DNA of 12,270 nt from HRBIN12 sp964447335 (GTDB lineage Bacteria; Actinomycetota; UBA4738; HRBIN12): assembly GCA_964447335.1 (NCBI GenBank), contig CAYUSA010000071.1, positions 1-12,270 of the forward strand, in the 5' to 3' direction. How positions within the stretch are numbered: position 1 is the first letter of the stretch; every line of letters begins with the position of its first letter. Under the pieces are notes generated by a model, which did not search any database, was not told the origin of the DNA, and saw only the letters and a list, made by a program, of their open reading frames with translations. Of the stretch, positions 1 through 6,602 are shown in pieces. The position numbers were made by a program, and so were the translations under genes.

Positions 1-107
1 CGGAGCCGGAGCCGCCGGTCGCCGAGGCCCAGGTATCCGCGGCGCCGGCCGAGCCCGCGGAGCCAGAGCCCGCGGATCCCGAGCCCACGGAGCCGGTCGA
101 GGGCTAG
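1..107 (+). CDS. nusA: C-terminal tail of upstream protein, probably NusA (partial)
   Basis: An open frame enters from the left edge and ends at TAG 105-107. Only about 34 residues are visible and they form an acidic, proline- and alanine-rich tail with no domain. Three 15-base tandem units (51-64, 66-79, 81-94) encode EPAEP, EPADP and EPTEP-like segments. The NusA assignment rests on position: the gene directly before ylxR-infB is nusA in most bacteria with this cluster, and some actinobacterial NusA proteins carry unstructured acidic tails. The stop lies 3 bases before the ylxR start, so the genes are almost certainly co-transcribed. The sequence alone cannot exclude another protein with a low-complexity tail. 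Confidence 0.6.
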   Translation, partial: EPEPPVAEAQVSAAPAEPAEPEPADPEPTEPVEG

Positions 108-110
108 CCC

Positions 111-389
111 GTGGACCGCCCACCGCATCTGCCGGAGCGCACGTGCGTGGGCTGTCGGGGCAAGGCCGGCAGGCGCGAGCTGCTGCGGTTGGTCCGCTCG
201 GCGGACGGCGCGGTCCGCGCGGATCCGACGGGCTCGGCGCCCGGGCGGGGAGCGTACGTGCACCGCGACCCCGGGTGCGTGGACCTCGCGCTCGCGAAGG
301 GGTCGCTGGGCAGGGCGTTGCGGACCGGCCTGGGGCCGGAGGAAGCCGCTAGGCTAAGGCGAGATATCGAAGGGGAGTCTGCGGGTTGA
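111..389 (+). CDS. ylxR: YlxR family RNA-binding protein (DUF448)
   Basis: This 92-residue protein has the YlxR hallmarks: ERTCVGCR near the N-terminus (residues 9-16, with Cys12 and Cys15) and GRGAYV at 45-50, followed by a C-terminal helix-rich part (ALAKGSLGRAL, about 60-70). Family members are small RNA-binding proteins encoded between nusA and infB; roles in RNase P interaction or transcription regulation have been proposed elsewhere, and the function here is not settled by sequence. The GTG start at 111 has GAGGG at 99-103, 7 nt upstream, inside the end of the preceding gene. The stop TGA overlaps the TTG start of infB (TTGA, 386-389), implying translational coupling. Codons 348-371 near the 3' end use several A/T-ending or rare codons, unlike the rest of the gene. 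Confidence 0.9.
   Translation: MDRPPHLPERTCVGCRGKAGRRELLRLVRSADGAVRADPTGSAPGRGAYVHRDPGCVDLALAKGSLGRALRTGLGPEEAARLRRDIEGESAG
350..355 (+). promoter_or_regulatory. possible internal -10 box for infB
   Basis: TAGGCT fits the TANNNT -10 pattern and matches boxes found before truB, rpsO and DUF554 in this window. A start about 7 nt downstream would give a short leader carrying the infB Shine-Dalgarno sequence. I see no convincing -35. It lies in coding sequence, where it forces the rare codons AGG and CTA. Confidence 0.22.
372..377 (+). promoter_or_regulatory. ribosome binding site fixing the TTG start of infB
   Basis: GGGGAG ends 8 nt before TTG 386. With the coupled TTGA overlap and the conserved IF2 N-terminus MRVHELAKEL beginning exactly here, it supports a TTG start over any downstream ATG or GTG. 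Confidence 0.7.
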
Positions 390-2509
390 GGGTTCACGAA
401 CTGGCCAAGGAGCTCGGCGTCGCGAGCAAGGATCTGATCGCGGTGCTGAAGGAGATGGGGGTCGACGGCCTCACGGCGTCGTCCTCGGTGCCCGATCAAG
501 CCGTGCCGCGTCTGCGTGCGTCCGGCGGCAAGGCCGTCCCCGAGGCGAAGATCCGCGAGGTGGTCGAGGAGCCCGCGCCGAAGCCCCGTCCGAGGGCCAA
601 GCCGAAGCCGAAGCTCGAGGAGCCCAAGCCGGCGGAACCGAAGGCCGAAGAACCCGTCCCCGCGCCAGCCGAGGTCGTGCCTGCCGCCGAGCCGGTGGCC
701 GCCCCGTCCCCGCAGCCTGCGAAGGCTCCGGCGCCCGCCCTTGCCGAGCCGCGGAAGCCGGGACCGCCGGTGCTGAAGCTCGTGCGCGGAGCCACGGCGC
801 AGGACGTCGGCGACAAGACCAGCCGCTCGGCCGCCGAGATCGTGAAGACCCTCTTCGGTCTGGGCGAGATGACGACGGCCACGCAGTCCCTCACGGACGA
901 GGCGCTGTCCCTCATCGCCTCCGAGCTCGGCTACGAGGCCGAGATCGTGGGGGTCGAGGACGAAGAGATCGAGGAGGAGCCGGTCGACGAGAGCCGGCTC
1001 CGCCCGCGCGCCCCGGTCGTCACGATCATGGGACACGTGGACCACGGCAAGACGAAGCTCCTGGACGCGATCCGACAGACCGACGTGGTCTCCGGCGAGT
1101 TCGGCGGCATCACACAGCACATCGGCGCCTACCAGACGCACGTCGGCGAGCGCGAGATCACGTTCATCGACACCCCCGGCCATGAGGCTTTCACGGCGAT
1201 GCGCGCCCGCGGGGCGCAGGTGACCGACATCGCGGTCCTCGTCGTCGCGGCCGATGATGGAGTGAAGCCGCAGACCGTCGAGGCGCTCGACCACGCGAAG
1301 GCGGCGGGGGTGCCGATCGTCGTCGCGGTCAACAAGATCGACAAGCCCGAGGCCGACCCGACCCGCGTTCGTCAGCAGATGGTCGAGCTCGAGGTCGTGC
1401 CCTCGGAGTGGGGCGGCAGCTTCGAGTTCGTCGACGTGTCGGCGAAGGAGCGGACGAACCTCGACAACCTGCTCGAGACCATCCTGCTCGTCGCGGACCT
1501 CGAGGAGCTGAAGGGCGACCCCGAGGGGCGCGCTCGTGGAACCGTCATCGAGGCGAACCTCGACAAGGGCCGAGGCCCCGTCGCCACGGTGCTCGTGCAG
1601 AAGGGCACGCTCGACGTCGGCGACACGCTCTTCTGCGGGACGACGTGGGCGAAGATCCGCGCGATGCAGGACGAGCACGGCCGGACGGTGAAGCAGGCCG
1701 GCCCGAGCAAGCCGGTGCAGATCCTCGGCTGGTCGCACGTGCCGAACGCCGGCGACGAGTTCCGCGAGGTCGAGGACGAGCGCGAGGCCCGGCACCTGGC
1801 GCAAGAGCGCGAGGCCAAGGTCCGCGCAGCCGAGCTCGTCGCGACGCGCGCGCCGACCCTGGCCGAGCTCATGGCCCAGGCGAGCGCGGCCGAGGTGCCC
1901 GAGCTCAACCTGATCGTGAAGGCCGACGTCCAGGGCTCGATCGGAGCCCTCGTGGACGCGTTCATGAAGCTCCCGCAGGAGGAGGTTCGCGTCCGGATCA
2001 TCCGCAGCGCGGCCGGCGCCGTGACCGAGAGCGACATCAAGCTCGCGCTCGCCTCGCGCGCGATCGTCGTCGGGTTCAACGTCCGGCCCGATGCCACGGC
2101 GCGCGAGCTCGCCGAGCGCGAGGGTGTCGACGTCCGCCTCTACCGCGTGATCTACGACGCGATCGACGACGTTCGTGGCGCGCTCTCGGGCATGCTGAAG
2201 CCGGAGCAGCGCGAGACCGAGCTCGGCCGCGCCGAGGTTCGCGCGCTCTTCCGCGTGCCGAAGGTCGGCGTCGTGGCCGGCTGTTACGTGCTGCAGGGCA
2301 CCATCGTCCGCAACTCGCGCGCCCGCGTCGTCCGCGACGGCGTCATCGCCTACGACGGGCGCATCGGCTCGCTCCGGCGCTTCAAGGAGGACGTCCGCGA
2401 GGTCGCGGAGGGCTTCGAGTGCGGCGTCGGCATCGAGAACTTCAACGACGTCAAGGAAGGCGACGTCATCGAGGCCTACGAGGTCCGCGAGGTCGCCCGC
2501 GAGCTCTGA
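386..2509 (+). CDS. infB: translation initiation factor IF-2
   Basis: IF2 is the GTPase that places initiator fMet-tRNA on the 30S subunit and promotes 50S joining. The 707-residue protein starts with an IF2_N module (residues 1-50, MRVHELAKELGV), then a Pro/Ala/Glu/Lys linker (about 51-140) and a second IF2_N-like helical segment (about 148-190). The GTPase domain has G1 GHVDHGKT at 216-223, the switch GGITQHIGAY, G3 DTPGHE at 262-267, G4 NKID at 316-319 and G5 SAK at 352-354. Beta-barrel domain II, the IF2 core and the C-terminal fMet-tRNA-binding barrel (about 610-707) follow. All catalytic motifs are intact. The linker is shorter than in Streptomyces-type IF2. The start is TTG, overlapping the ylxR stop. 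Spacing to the next gene is 17 bases. Confidence 0.98.
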   Translation: MRVHELAKELGVASKDLIAVLKEMGVDGLTASSSVPDQAVPRLRASGGKAVPEAKIREVVEEPAPKPRPRAKPKPKLEEPKPAEPKAEEPVPAPAEVVPAAEPVAAPSPQPAKAPAPALAEPRKPGPPVLKLVRGATAQDVGDKTSRSAAEIVKTLFGLGEMTTATQSLTDEALSLIASELGYEAEIVGVEDEEIEEEPVDESRLRPRAPVVTIMGHVDHGKTKLLDAIRQTDVVSGEFGGITQHIGAYQTHVGEREITFIDTPGHEAFTAMRARGAQVTDIAVLVVAADDGVKPQTVEALDHAKAAGVPIVVAVNKIDKPEADPTRVRQQMVELEVVPSEWGGSFEFVDVSAKERTNLDNLLETILLVADLEELKGDPEGRARGTVIEANLDKGRGPVATVLVQKGTLDVGDTLFCGTTWAKIRAMQDEHGRTVKQAGPSKPVQILGWSHVPNAGDEFREVEDEREARHLAQEREAKVRAAELVATRAPTLAELMAQASAAEVPELNLIVKADVQGSIGALVDAFMKLPQEEVRVRIIRSAAGAVTESDIKLALASRAIVVGFNVRPDATARELAEREGVDVRLYRVIYDAIDDVRGALSGMLKPEQRETELGRAEVRALFRVPKVGVVAGCYVLQGTIVRNSRARVVRDGVIAYDGRIGSLRRFKEDVREVAEGFECGVGIENFNDVKEGDVIEAYEVREVAREL

Positions 2510-2526
2510 GTCGCGCAGGAGGGCCG

Positions 2527-2820
2527 ATGCTCGTCGCCGTGGAACGCTTCGATCTCCGCATCCCGGGATGCGGGTCCCTGAAGGAGAAGCGACACGTCGT
2601 GAAGACCCTCGCGAACGCGATCCGCTCGACGTTCAACGTCGCGGTGGCCGAGGTCGACCATCACGACCTCTGGCAGCGGACCACGCTCGGCGTGGCGGCG
2701 GTGGCGACCGACGGATATCACGTGAAGCGTGTCCTGCACGAGGTCGAGAAGCTCGTGGAACGCTGGGCCGAGGTCGACATCATCGAGATGGAGCTCACGC
2801 TCCACGATCCGGAGGATTGA
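2527..2820 (+). CDS. ylxP: YlxP / DUF503 family small protein
   Basis: This 97-residue protein begins MLVAVERFDLRIPGCGSLKEKR. The strand followed by the SLKEKR motif (residues 17-22) is the signature of DUF503 (YlxP in Bacillus). The rest alternates strands and helices in a ferredoxin-like pattern, ending in a beta strand (IIEMELTLHD). The family sits between infB and rbfA in many Gram-positive bacteria; a ribosome-associated role is often suspected from this context, but the biochemical function is not established. The ATG at 2527 has AGGAGG at 2517-2522, 4 nt upstream. The stop is one base before the rbfA GTG, so it is part of the infB operon. Codon use matches its neighbours. Confidence 0.9.
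   Translation: MLVAVERFDLRIPGCGSLKEKRHVVKTLANAIRSTFNVAVAEVDHHDLWQRTTLGVAAVATDGYHVKRVLHEVEKLVERWAEVDIIEMELTLHDPED
2811..2815 (+). promoter_or_regulatory. ribosome binding site fixing the rbfA GTG start
   Basis: GGAGG ends 6 nt before GTG 2822 and lies in the last codons of ylxP. It favours the 116-residue RbfA over an in-frame extension to an ATG at 2729, which would overlap ylxP and add about 31 residues without family resemblance. Confidence 0.7.
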
Positions 2821-2821
2821 G

Positions 2822-3172
2822 GTGACGCAGGGTTCGCGCACGAGTCGGGTGTCCGAGGAGTTCCGGGAGATCCTCGCCGAGGAGATCCCGAAGCTGAAGG
2901 ACCCGCGCGTGGGCTTCGTGACGATAACCGGGGTCAGGGTGACGCCCGACCTCCGCCACGCCGTGGTCTCCTACACCGTGCTGGGCGAAGAGAAGGAACG
3001 GCGGGCGAGCGCCGCGGGGCTGCGCTCGGCGACGGCGCACCTGCGCCAGGTCGTCGGCCACCAGGTTCGCCTGAAGACGCTGCCCGCTCTCGAGTTCGAG
3101 GAGGACGAGGCGGTTCATACGGCCGATCGCGTCGAGGAGCTGCTGCGCGAGCTCCACCGGGAGGAGCCGTGA
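2822..3172 (+). CDS. rbfA: 30S ribosome-binding factor A
   Basis: RbfA binds the 30S subunit near the 16S 5' end and is needed for late maturation and cold adaptation. The 116-residue protein has the expected length. It shows the N-terminal helix with RVSEEFREILAEEIPKLKDPR (residues 9-29, motif core EE/LKDPR), the strand GFVTITGVRVTPDL (31-44), and the KH-II-like helix plus strand ending in LPALEFEEDEAV (87-98). This is followed by the terminal helix DRVEELLREL, a conserved signature of the family. The chosen GTG start has a good Shine-Dalgarno and leaves a 1-base gap to ylxP. Its TGA overlaps the GTG start of nrnA (GTGA at 3169-3172), indicating coupled translation. Confidence 0.95.
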   Translation: MTQGSRTSRVSEEFREILAEEIPKLKDPRVGFVTITGVRVTPDLRHAVVSYTVLGEEKERRASAAGLRSATAHLRQVVGHQVRLKTLPALEFEEDEAVHTADRVEELLRELHREEP

Positions 3173-4149
3173 GCGACGCGCTCGCGCGCGCGGCCGAGGT
3201 GCTCTCCGGAGCCGACGAGGTCGCCATCGCGTGCCACGTGAACCCGGACACCGACGCCCTCGGCGCGACGCTCGGGCTGTCGCTGTTCCTGCGCTCGCGC
3301 GGGGTGCGGACGGTCTGCTCCTTCCCGAACGACCCGTTCGAGCTCCCGAGGTGGGCGCAGGAGCTCCCGGGGACCGAGTCGCTCGTCGAGCCCTCGGCGT
3401 TCCCGAACGCGCCGGCCGTGATGGTGACCTGCGACGTCGCCTCGATGGACCGGCTCGCGATGCTCGCGCCCGCGGCGAGCCGGGCCGGCGAGCTGATCTG
3501 GATCGACCACCACCGCAGCAACGACGGCCTCGGGACGGTGCCACTCGTCGATCACGACGCCTCCTCGACCTGCGAGTTGGTCTTCCGCCTCGCGAGGGCG
3601 ATCGGCGGCGAGCTCCCCGACGAAGCCGCGGAATGCCTCTACGCCGGGCTCGTGACGGACACGGGACGGTTCCAGTACCAGGCCGTGCGGCCCGAGACGC
3701 TCCGCGTGGCGGCCGAGCTCCGCGAGCACCCCTTCGACCACGCCCGGCTCTCGCAGGTCCTGTACGAGGACAACGGCGCGGCCTACCTGCGCGTGCTCGG
3801 CACGGCGCTCGGGCGGATCCAGCTGGACCCCGAGGCCGACCTGCTGTGGACCTACCTCACGCGGGCGGACCTCTCGGCCGCCGAGGTGCTGCCGGCCGAG
3901 GCCGACGACCTCATCGACGTCGTGCGCACCGCCCGGGAGGCCGACGTCGCGGCCGTGATCAAGCAGCAGCGTGACGGCCGGTTCAAGGTGAGTCTGCGCT
4001 CGCGCGGCGGGCACGACGTCGCCGCGGTGGCTCAGGTGTTCGGCGGGGGAGGGCACCGGCTCGCGGCCGGGTACACCTCGAACCACGGGCTCGCCGGGAC
4101 CGTCGAGCGACTGAAGGCGTCGCTGCGAGGCGAGGCGATCGAGCCCTGA
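3169..4149 (+). CDS. nrnA: DHH/DHHA1 bifunctional oligoribonuclease / pAp phosphatase NrnA
   Basis: NrnA-type enzymes degrade 2-5 nt RNAs and dephosphorylate 3'-phosphoadenosine 5'-phosphate in the cytoplasm, using a two-metal centre. The 326-residue protein has motif I HVNPDTDALG (23-32), the motif II aspartate in CDVASMDR (Asp89), the DHH triad at 113-115, motif IV around TDTGRF (163-168), and the DHHA1 substrate motif GGGGHRLAAG (292-301). All metal ligands expected for the family are present and the length is typical. The GTG start overlaps the rbfA stop, and this gene ends the contiguous core operon. rbfA-nrnA-truB is a widespread order; here two genes separate nrnA from truB. About 3% of the codons I counted in the first half end in A or T. 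Confidence 0.95.
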   Translation: MSDALARAAEVLSGADEVAIACHVNPDTDALGATLGLSLFLRSRGVRTVCSFPNDPFELPRWAQELPGTESLVEPSAFPNAPAVMVTCDVASMDRLAMLAPAASRAGELIWIDHHRSNDGLGTVPLVDHDASSTCELVFRLARAIGGELPDEAAECLYAGLVTDTGRFQYQAVRPETLRVAAELREHPFDHARLSQVLYEDNGAAYLRVLGTALGRIQLDPEADLLWTYLTRADLSAAEVLPAEADDLIDVVRTAREADVAAVIKQQRDGRFKVSLRSRGGHDVAAVAQVFGGGGHRLAAGYTSNHGLAGTVERLKASLRGEAIEP

Positions 4150-4197
4150 CCGATCGAGACCCGTCGCTCGAGCGCACCAGGAGCCCAAGGACGACAC

Positions 4198-4923
4198 ATG
4201 CGAGATCGTGAAGACGCCTTCGGGCACTTGATGTTCGACCATCTCCAAGGGCGGTCGGCCGAGGAGATCGTCGAGCGCGACGACGGCCTCTTCTACGTTG
4301 GAGCGGGCCCATCCTTGTACTTCGCAGGATTCCGCGACTGGCGTTCTCATGAACAGCGCTCGATGCGGTTCGTTCGGGGTCGCGTCCTCGATACCGGATG
4401 CGGTGCCGGAAGGGTCCTCCTCTACCTGCAGAGGCGTGGCATCGACGCCCGAGGGATCGACAACTCACCACTAGCTGCGGAGGTCTGCCGGCTTCGGGGG
4501 GTATCCGGGGTCGAAGTGAGATCGGTGAGCCAGCTTGATGGCGTTGGTCTGTTCGACACACTGTTGCTGATCTGGAGCGGTTTCGGACTGCTCGGCAGCA
4601 GAACGGGCGCGCGTCGACTCCTCCACCAGATGCACCGCCTCACGACGACACAAGGGCGCATCATCGCCACGACGCGAGATCCATACGTCACGGGCGATGA
4701 GGACGACCTCGTGTACATGGGCACGAACGCTCAGCGCGGTCGCATGCCCGGGCAGTTCCGCATCCGCATCCGGTATCGGCGCTACTGCGGTCGATGGTTC
4801 GAGTACCTGACTGTGTCGCGCGATGAGATGACCGACGTCATCGCAGGGACGGGCTGGAAGCTGGCACGGTTCATCGATGGGCCCGAAGGCCGGTTCGCCG
4901 GGATCCTCGACAAGGAGTCCTAG
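4198..4923 (+). CDS. class I SAM-dependent methyltransferase, substrate unknown
   Basis: The 241-residue protein has motif I VLDTGCGAG (63-71), with the post-I acidic residue in GIDNSP (86-91). A hydrophobic strand follows (TLLLIWSGFGLLG, 121-133), in the place of motif IV, then a strand with an RGRII-like ending (QGRIIATTRD, 152-161). The N-terminal part (DAFGHLMFDHLQG, then GAGPSLYFAGF) resembles a group of actinobacterial methyltransferases of no known substrate, so small molecule, lipid or protein cannot be told apart. AAGGA at 4187-4191 precedes the ATG by 6 nt. By hand count 58 of 241 codons end in A or T, against about 5 in 150 for the neighbouring nrnA, suggesting acquisition from a less G+C-rich source. 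No mobility gene is adjacent. Its stop shares CTAG with the converging DUF554 gene. It lacks its own visible promoter and may be read from the infB operon. Confidence 0.85.
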   Translation: MRDREDAFGHLMFDHLQGRSAEEIVERDDGLFYVGAGPSLYFAGFRDWRSHEQRSMRFVRGRVLDTGCGAGRVLLYLQRRGIDARGIDNSPLAAEVCRLRGVSGVEVRSVSQLDGVGLFDTLLLIWSGFGLLGSRTGARRLLHQMHRLTTTQGRIIATTRDPYVTGDEDDLVYMGTNAQRGRMPGQFRIRIRYRRYCGRWFEYLTVSRDEMTDVIAGTGWKLARFIDGPEGRFAGILDKES

Positions 4924-5651
4924 CCCAGGATCACCTGTGCGATCGCGACCGCGATTGGCGCGAACAGCAGCGCCGGCAGCAGGTTCCCCACCCGTACCTG
5001 CTTCAGCTCGAGCAGCCGGAGCGAGATCCCGAGGATCAGGATGCCCCCCGCGGCGGTGAGCCCCGCGACGACCTCGGGCGTGAAGGCGTCGGAGAGGCCC
5101 TTGGCGGCGAGCGTGATCGTGCCCTGGTAGACCAGGATCGGCAGGGCCGCGAACCCCACCCCCCAGCCGAGCGCGGAGGCGAACGCGAGCGCCGCGAACC
5201 CGTCGAGGAGCGACTTGATCGCGAGGAGCTGGTAGTCGCCCGACAGGCCGTCCTGGATCGAGCCGAGGATGGCCATCGGGCCGACGCAGAACAAGATCGT
5301 GGCGACGACGAACCCCTCGGTGAAGCGGGCGTGGTGGTCGCCGCTCGCGAACCGTCGCTTCAGCGCGTCGCCGATCGTGTTGAGGCGGTCCTCGATGCGC
5401 AGGACCTCGCCGACCACGCCACCGACGAGCACGCTCGTCAGCACCAGCAGGACGCTCGCTCGCGTGAGCTCGGACAGGGGAGGACGGAACGCGGCGAGCG
5501 CCCCGTCCATGCCGACCGCGAGCGTCACGAGCCCGAGGGCGTGCATCACGGTCTCGCGCAGCCGCTCGGGGAGCCGGTCGCCGAGGAGCGTGCCGGCGAG
5601 CGTCCCGACCAGGATCGCGGCGACGTTGATGAAGGTCCCGGTGAGCGGCAT
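4920..5651 (-). CDS. DUF554 family integral membrane protein
   Basis: This 243-residue, strongly hydrophobic protein matches the DUF554 (YdfK/YqgA) family at its start: GTFINVAAILVGTLAGTLLG followed by a short basic loop and the helix with LGLVTLAVGM (40-48). About seven membrane segments are visible, near residues 5-24, 37-56, 64-83, 111-131, 148-178 (long, maybe two), 195-212 and 222-241. A charged cytoplasmic-like loop (84-110) carries KRRFASGDHH. The family is a putative inner-membrane transporter of unknown substrate. It is the only minus-strand gene here, divergent from truB and convergent with the methyltransferase, interrupting the usual nrnA-truB order. The ATG has no Shine-Dalgarno and lies 9 nt downstream of a TAGGCT box, so the mRNA may be leaderless. 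Codon use is native-like. Confidence 0.88.
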   Translation of the reverse strand: MPLTGTFINVAAILVGTLAGTLLGDRLPERLRETVMHALGLVTLAVGMDGALAAFRPPLSELTRASVLLVLTSVLVGGVVGEVLRIEDRLNTIGDALKRRFASGDHHARFTEGFVVATILFCVGPMAILGSIQDGLSGDYQLLAIKSLLDGFAALAFASALGWGVGFAALPILVYQGTITLAAKGLSDAFTPEVVAGLTAAGGILILGISLRLLELKQVRVGNLLPALLFAPIAVAIAQVILG

Positions 5652-5652
5652 A

Positions 5653-5672
5653 GCCCGCAGAGCCTAGCGGGC
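5653..5672. repeat. inverted repeat over the DUF554 -10 box (candidate operator)
   Basis: GCCCGC (5653-5658) and GCGGGC (5667-5672) are perfect 6-bp arms around an 8-bp centre holding the DUF554 -10 box. A dimeric repressor site is possible, though short G+C arms arise easily by chance here. Confidence 0.3.
5661..5666 (-). promoter_or_regulatory. -10 box of the DUF554 promoter
   Basis: Read on the minus strand this is TAGGCT (TANNNT), 9 nt upstream of the DUF554 ATG. A start site at or next to the ATG would give a leaderless message. No separate -35 is evident; the -35 position with a 17-bp spacer coincides with the truB -10 box. Confidence 0.4.
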
Positions 5673-5683
5673 GCGGGGTGGGG

Positions 5684-5689
5684 TAGCCT
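5684..5689 (+). promoter_or_regulatory. -10 box of the truB promoter
   Basis: TAGCCT (TANNNT) ends 6 nt before the truB ATG at 5696, the distance expected if transcription begins at the ATG itself. No Shine-Dalgarno is correctly spaced. The -35 position with a 17-bp spacer is exactly the DUF554 -10 box. Confidence 0.42.
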
Positions 5690-5695
5690 CGGCCC

Positions 5696-6544
5696 ATGGC
5701 GCCCGAGGGACTCCTGCTCGTCGACAAGCCGCCGAGCATGACCTCCCACGACGTCGTGGACGTCGTGCGTCGCGCGCTCGGGACCCGCAAGGTCGGGCAC
5801 GCGGGCACGCTCGACCCGATGGCGACCGGGCTCCTGCTCGTCGGCGTGGGGCGGGCCACGCGCCTCCTGCGCTTCCTCGGCGACCTGCCGAAGACCTACG
5901 AGGGCACGGGGGTGCTCGGCGCCGAGACGACGACGCTCGACGCGGACGGCGAGGTCACGCGGACCGCCCCCGTGACGGTGACCCGCGACGAGCTCGAGCG
6001 CGCCGCCGCCGCGCTCGTGGGGGAGTCGATGCAACGCCCGCCCGCCTACTCGGCGGTGAAGGTCGGCGGTCGCAAGCTCTACGAGGCCGCCCGCAAGGGC
6101 GAGGCCCTCGAGGCCGAGCCACGGCCGATCCGGGTCGAGGGCTTCGAGATCCTCGCATCCGCGAGCCCGACGTTCGAGTTCCGCGTGACGTGCTCGGGTG
6201 GCACCTACGTGCGGGTGCTCGTCGCCGACGTCGGCTCGGCGCTCGGGTGCGGGGCGCACCTCGCGCGCCTGCGCCGCACCGTGATCGGACCCTTCCGCGT
6301 GCAGGACGCGGTGCCGCCGTCCCAGCCGGGGGAGCCGTTGCCGGTCGACCGTGTCGTCGCGCACCTACCGCGCGTCGACCTCGAGCAGCCCGAGGAGGCC
6401 AGGGCCGCCGCGAACGGCAGCATCCTCGCGCCCGCCGGTCTCGACGGCCCCTATGCGGTGTTCGCGCCCGACGGGCACCTGGTCGGCGTCTGGCGCGACG
6501 AGGGAGCGAAGGCCCGGCCCGAGATGGTGCTCGGCCCGGGATGA
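5696..6544 (+). CDS. truB: tRNA pseudouridine(55) synthase TruB
   Basis: TruB converts uridine 55 in the T-loop of tRNAs to pseudouridine. The 282-residue protein has GLLLVDKPPSMTSHDVV (5-21), the catalytic loop GHAGTLDPMATGLL (34-47) with the nucleophile Asp40, KTYEG (66-70) with the conserved tyrosine, RPPAYSAVKVGGRKLYEAAR (113-132 region), and the signature SGGTYVRVLVADVG followed by LRRTVIGPF. The C-terminal part after about 220 (ANGSILAP, then YAVFAPDGHLVGVW) is the TruB C-terminal PUA-like domain that helps bind tRNA. All catalytic residues are present and the length is typical. It starts a new forward unit after the DUF554 inversion and is followed 58 bases later by the PPK2 gene, probably in the same transcript. 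Confidence 0.97.
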   Translation: MAPEGLLLVDKPPSMTSHDVVDVVRRALGTRKVGHAGTLDPMATGLLLVGVGRATRLLRFLGDLPKTYEGTGVLGAETTTLDADGEVTRTAPVTVTRDELERAAAALVGESMQRPPAYSAVKVGGRKLYEAARKGEALEAEPRPIRVEGFEILASASPTFEFRVTCSGGTYVRVLVADVGSALGCGAHLARLRRTVIGPFRVQDAVPPSQPGEPLPVDRVVAHLPRVDLEQPEEARAAANGSILAPAGLDGPYAVFAPDGHLVGVWRDEGAKARPEMVLGPG

Positions 6545-6590
6545 GCGGGACTCAGCGTGCGTGCGAAGATGCGGCGAGGCAGGACGTGAC

Positions 6591-6596
6591 AGGAGG
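6591..6596 (+). promoter_or_regulatory. ribosome binding site fixing the PPK2 GTG start
   Basis: AGGAGG ends 6 nt before GTG 6603. It is one of the best Shine-Dalgarno sequences in the window and decides for the 285-residue product over the in-frame upstream extension into truB. Confidence 0.7.
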
Positions 6597-6602
6597 CCCG
6601 TC

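Noticed and set aside
104..1804. Long minus-strand open frame (566 codons) opposite ylxR and infB
   Set aside because: It is composed of Arg/Leu/Asp-rich low-information sequence typical of antisense frames in G+C-rich DNA and lies opposite clearly conserved YlxR and IF2.
1408..2526. Upstream extension of the ylxP frame through infB
   Set aside because: The extension lies in another frame of the conserved IF2 gene and is Arg-rich; AGGAGG at 2517-2522 and the DUF503 N-terminus fix the start at 2527.
4136..4158. Direct repeat CGATCGAG (4136-4143 and 4151-4158) around the nrnA stop, considered as an insertion footprint of the methyltransferase
   Set aside because: No copy is found at the other end of the methyltransferase near 4920, so it is not a target-site duplication; an 8-bp match this close can be chance.
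4154..4171. TCGAG...CTCGA inverted repeat after nrnA as a terminator
   Set aside because: A 5-bp stem with an 8-nt loop and no T-run; the methyltransferase has no promoter of its own, which argues for read-through.
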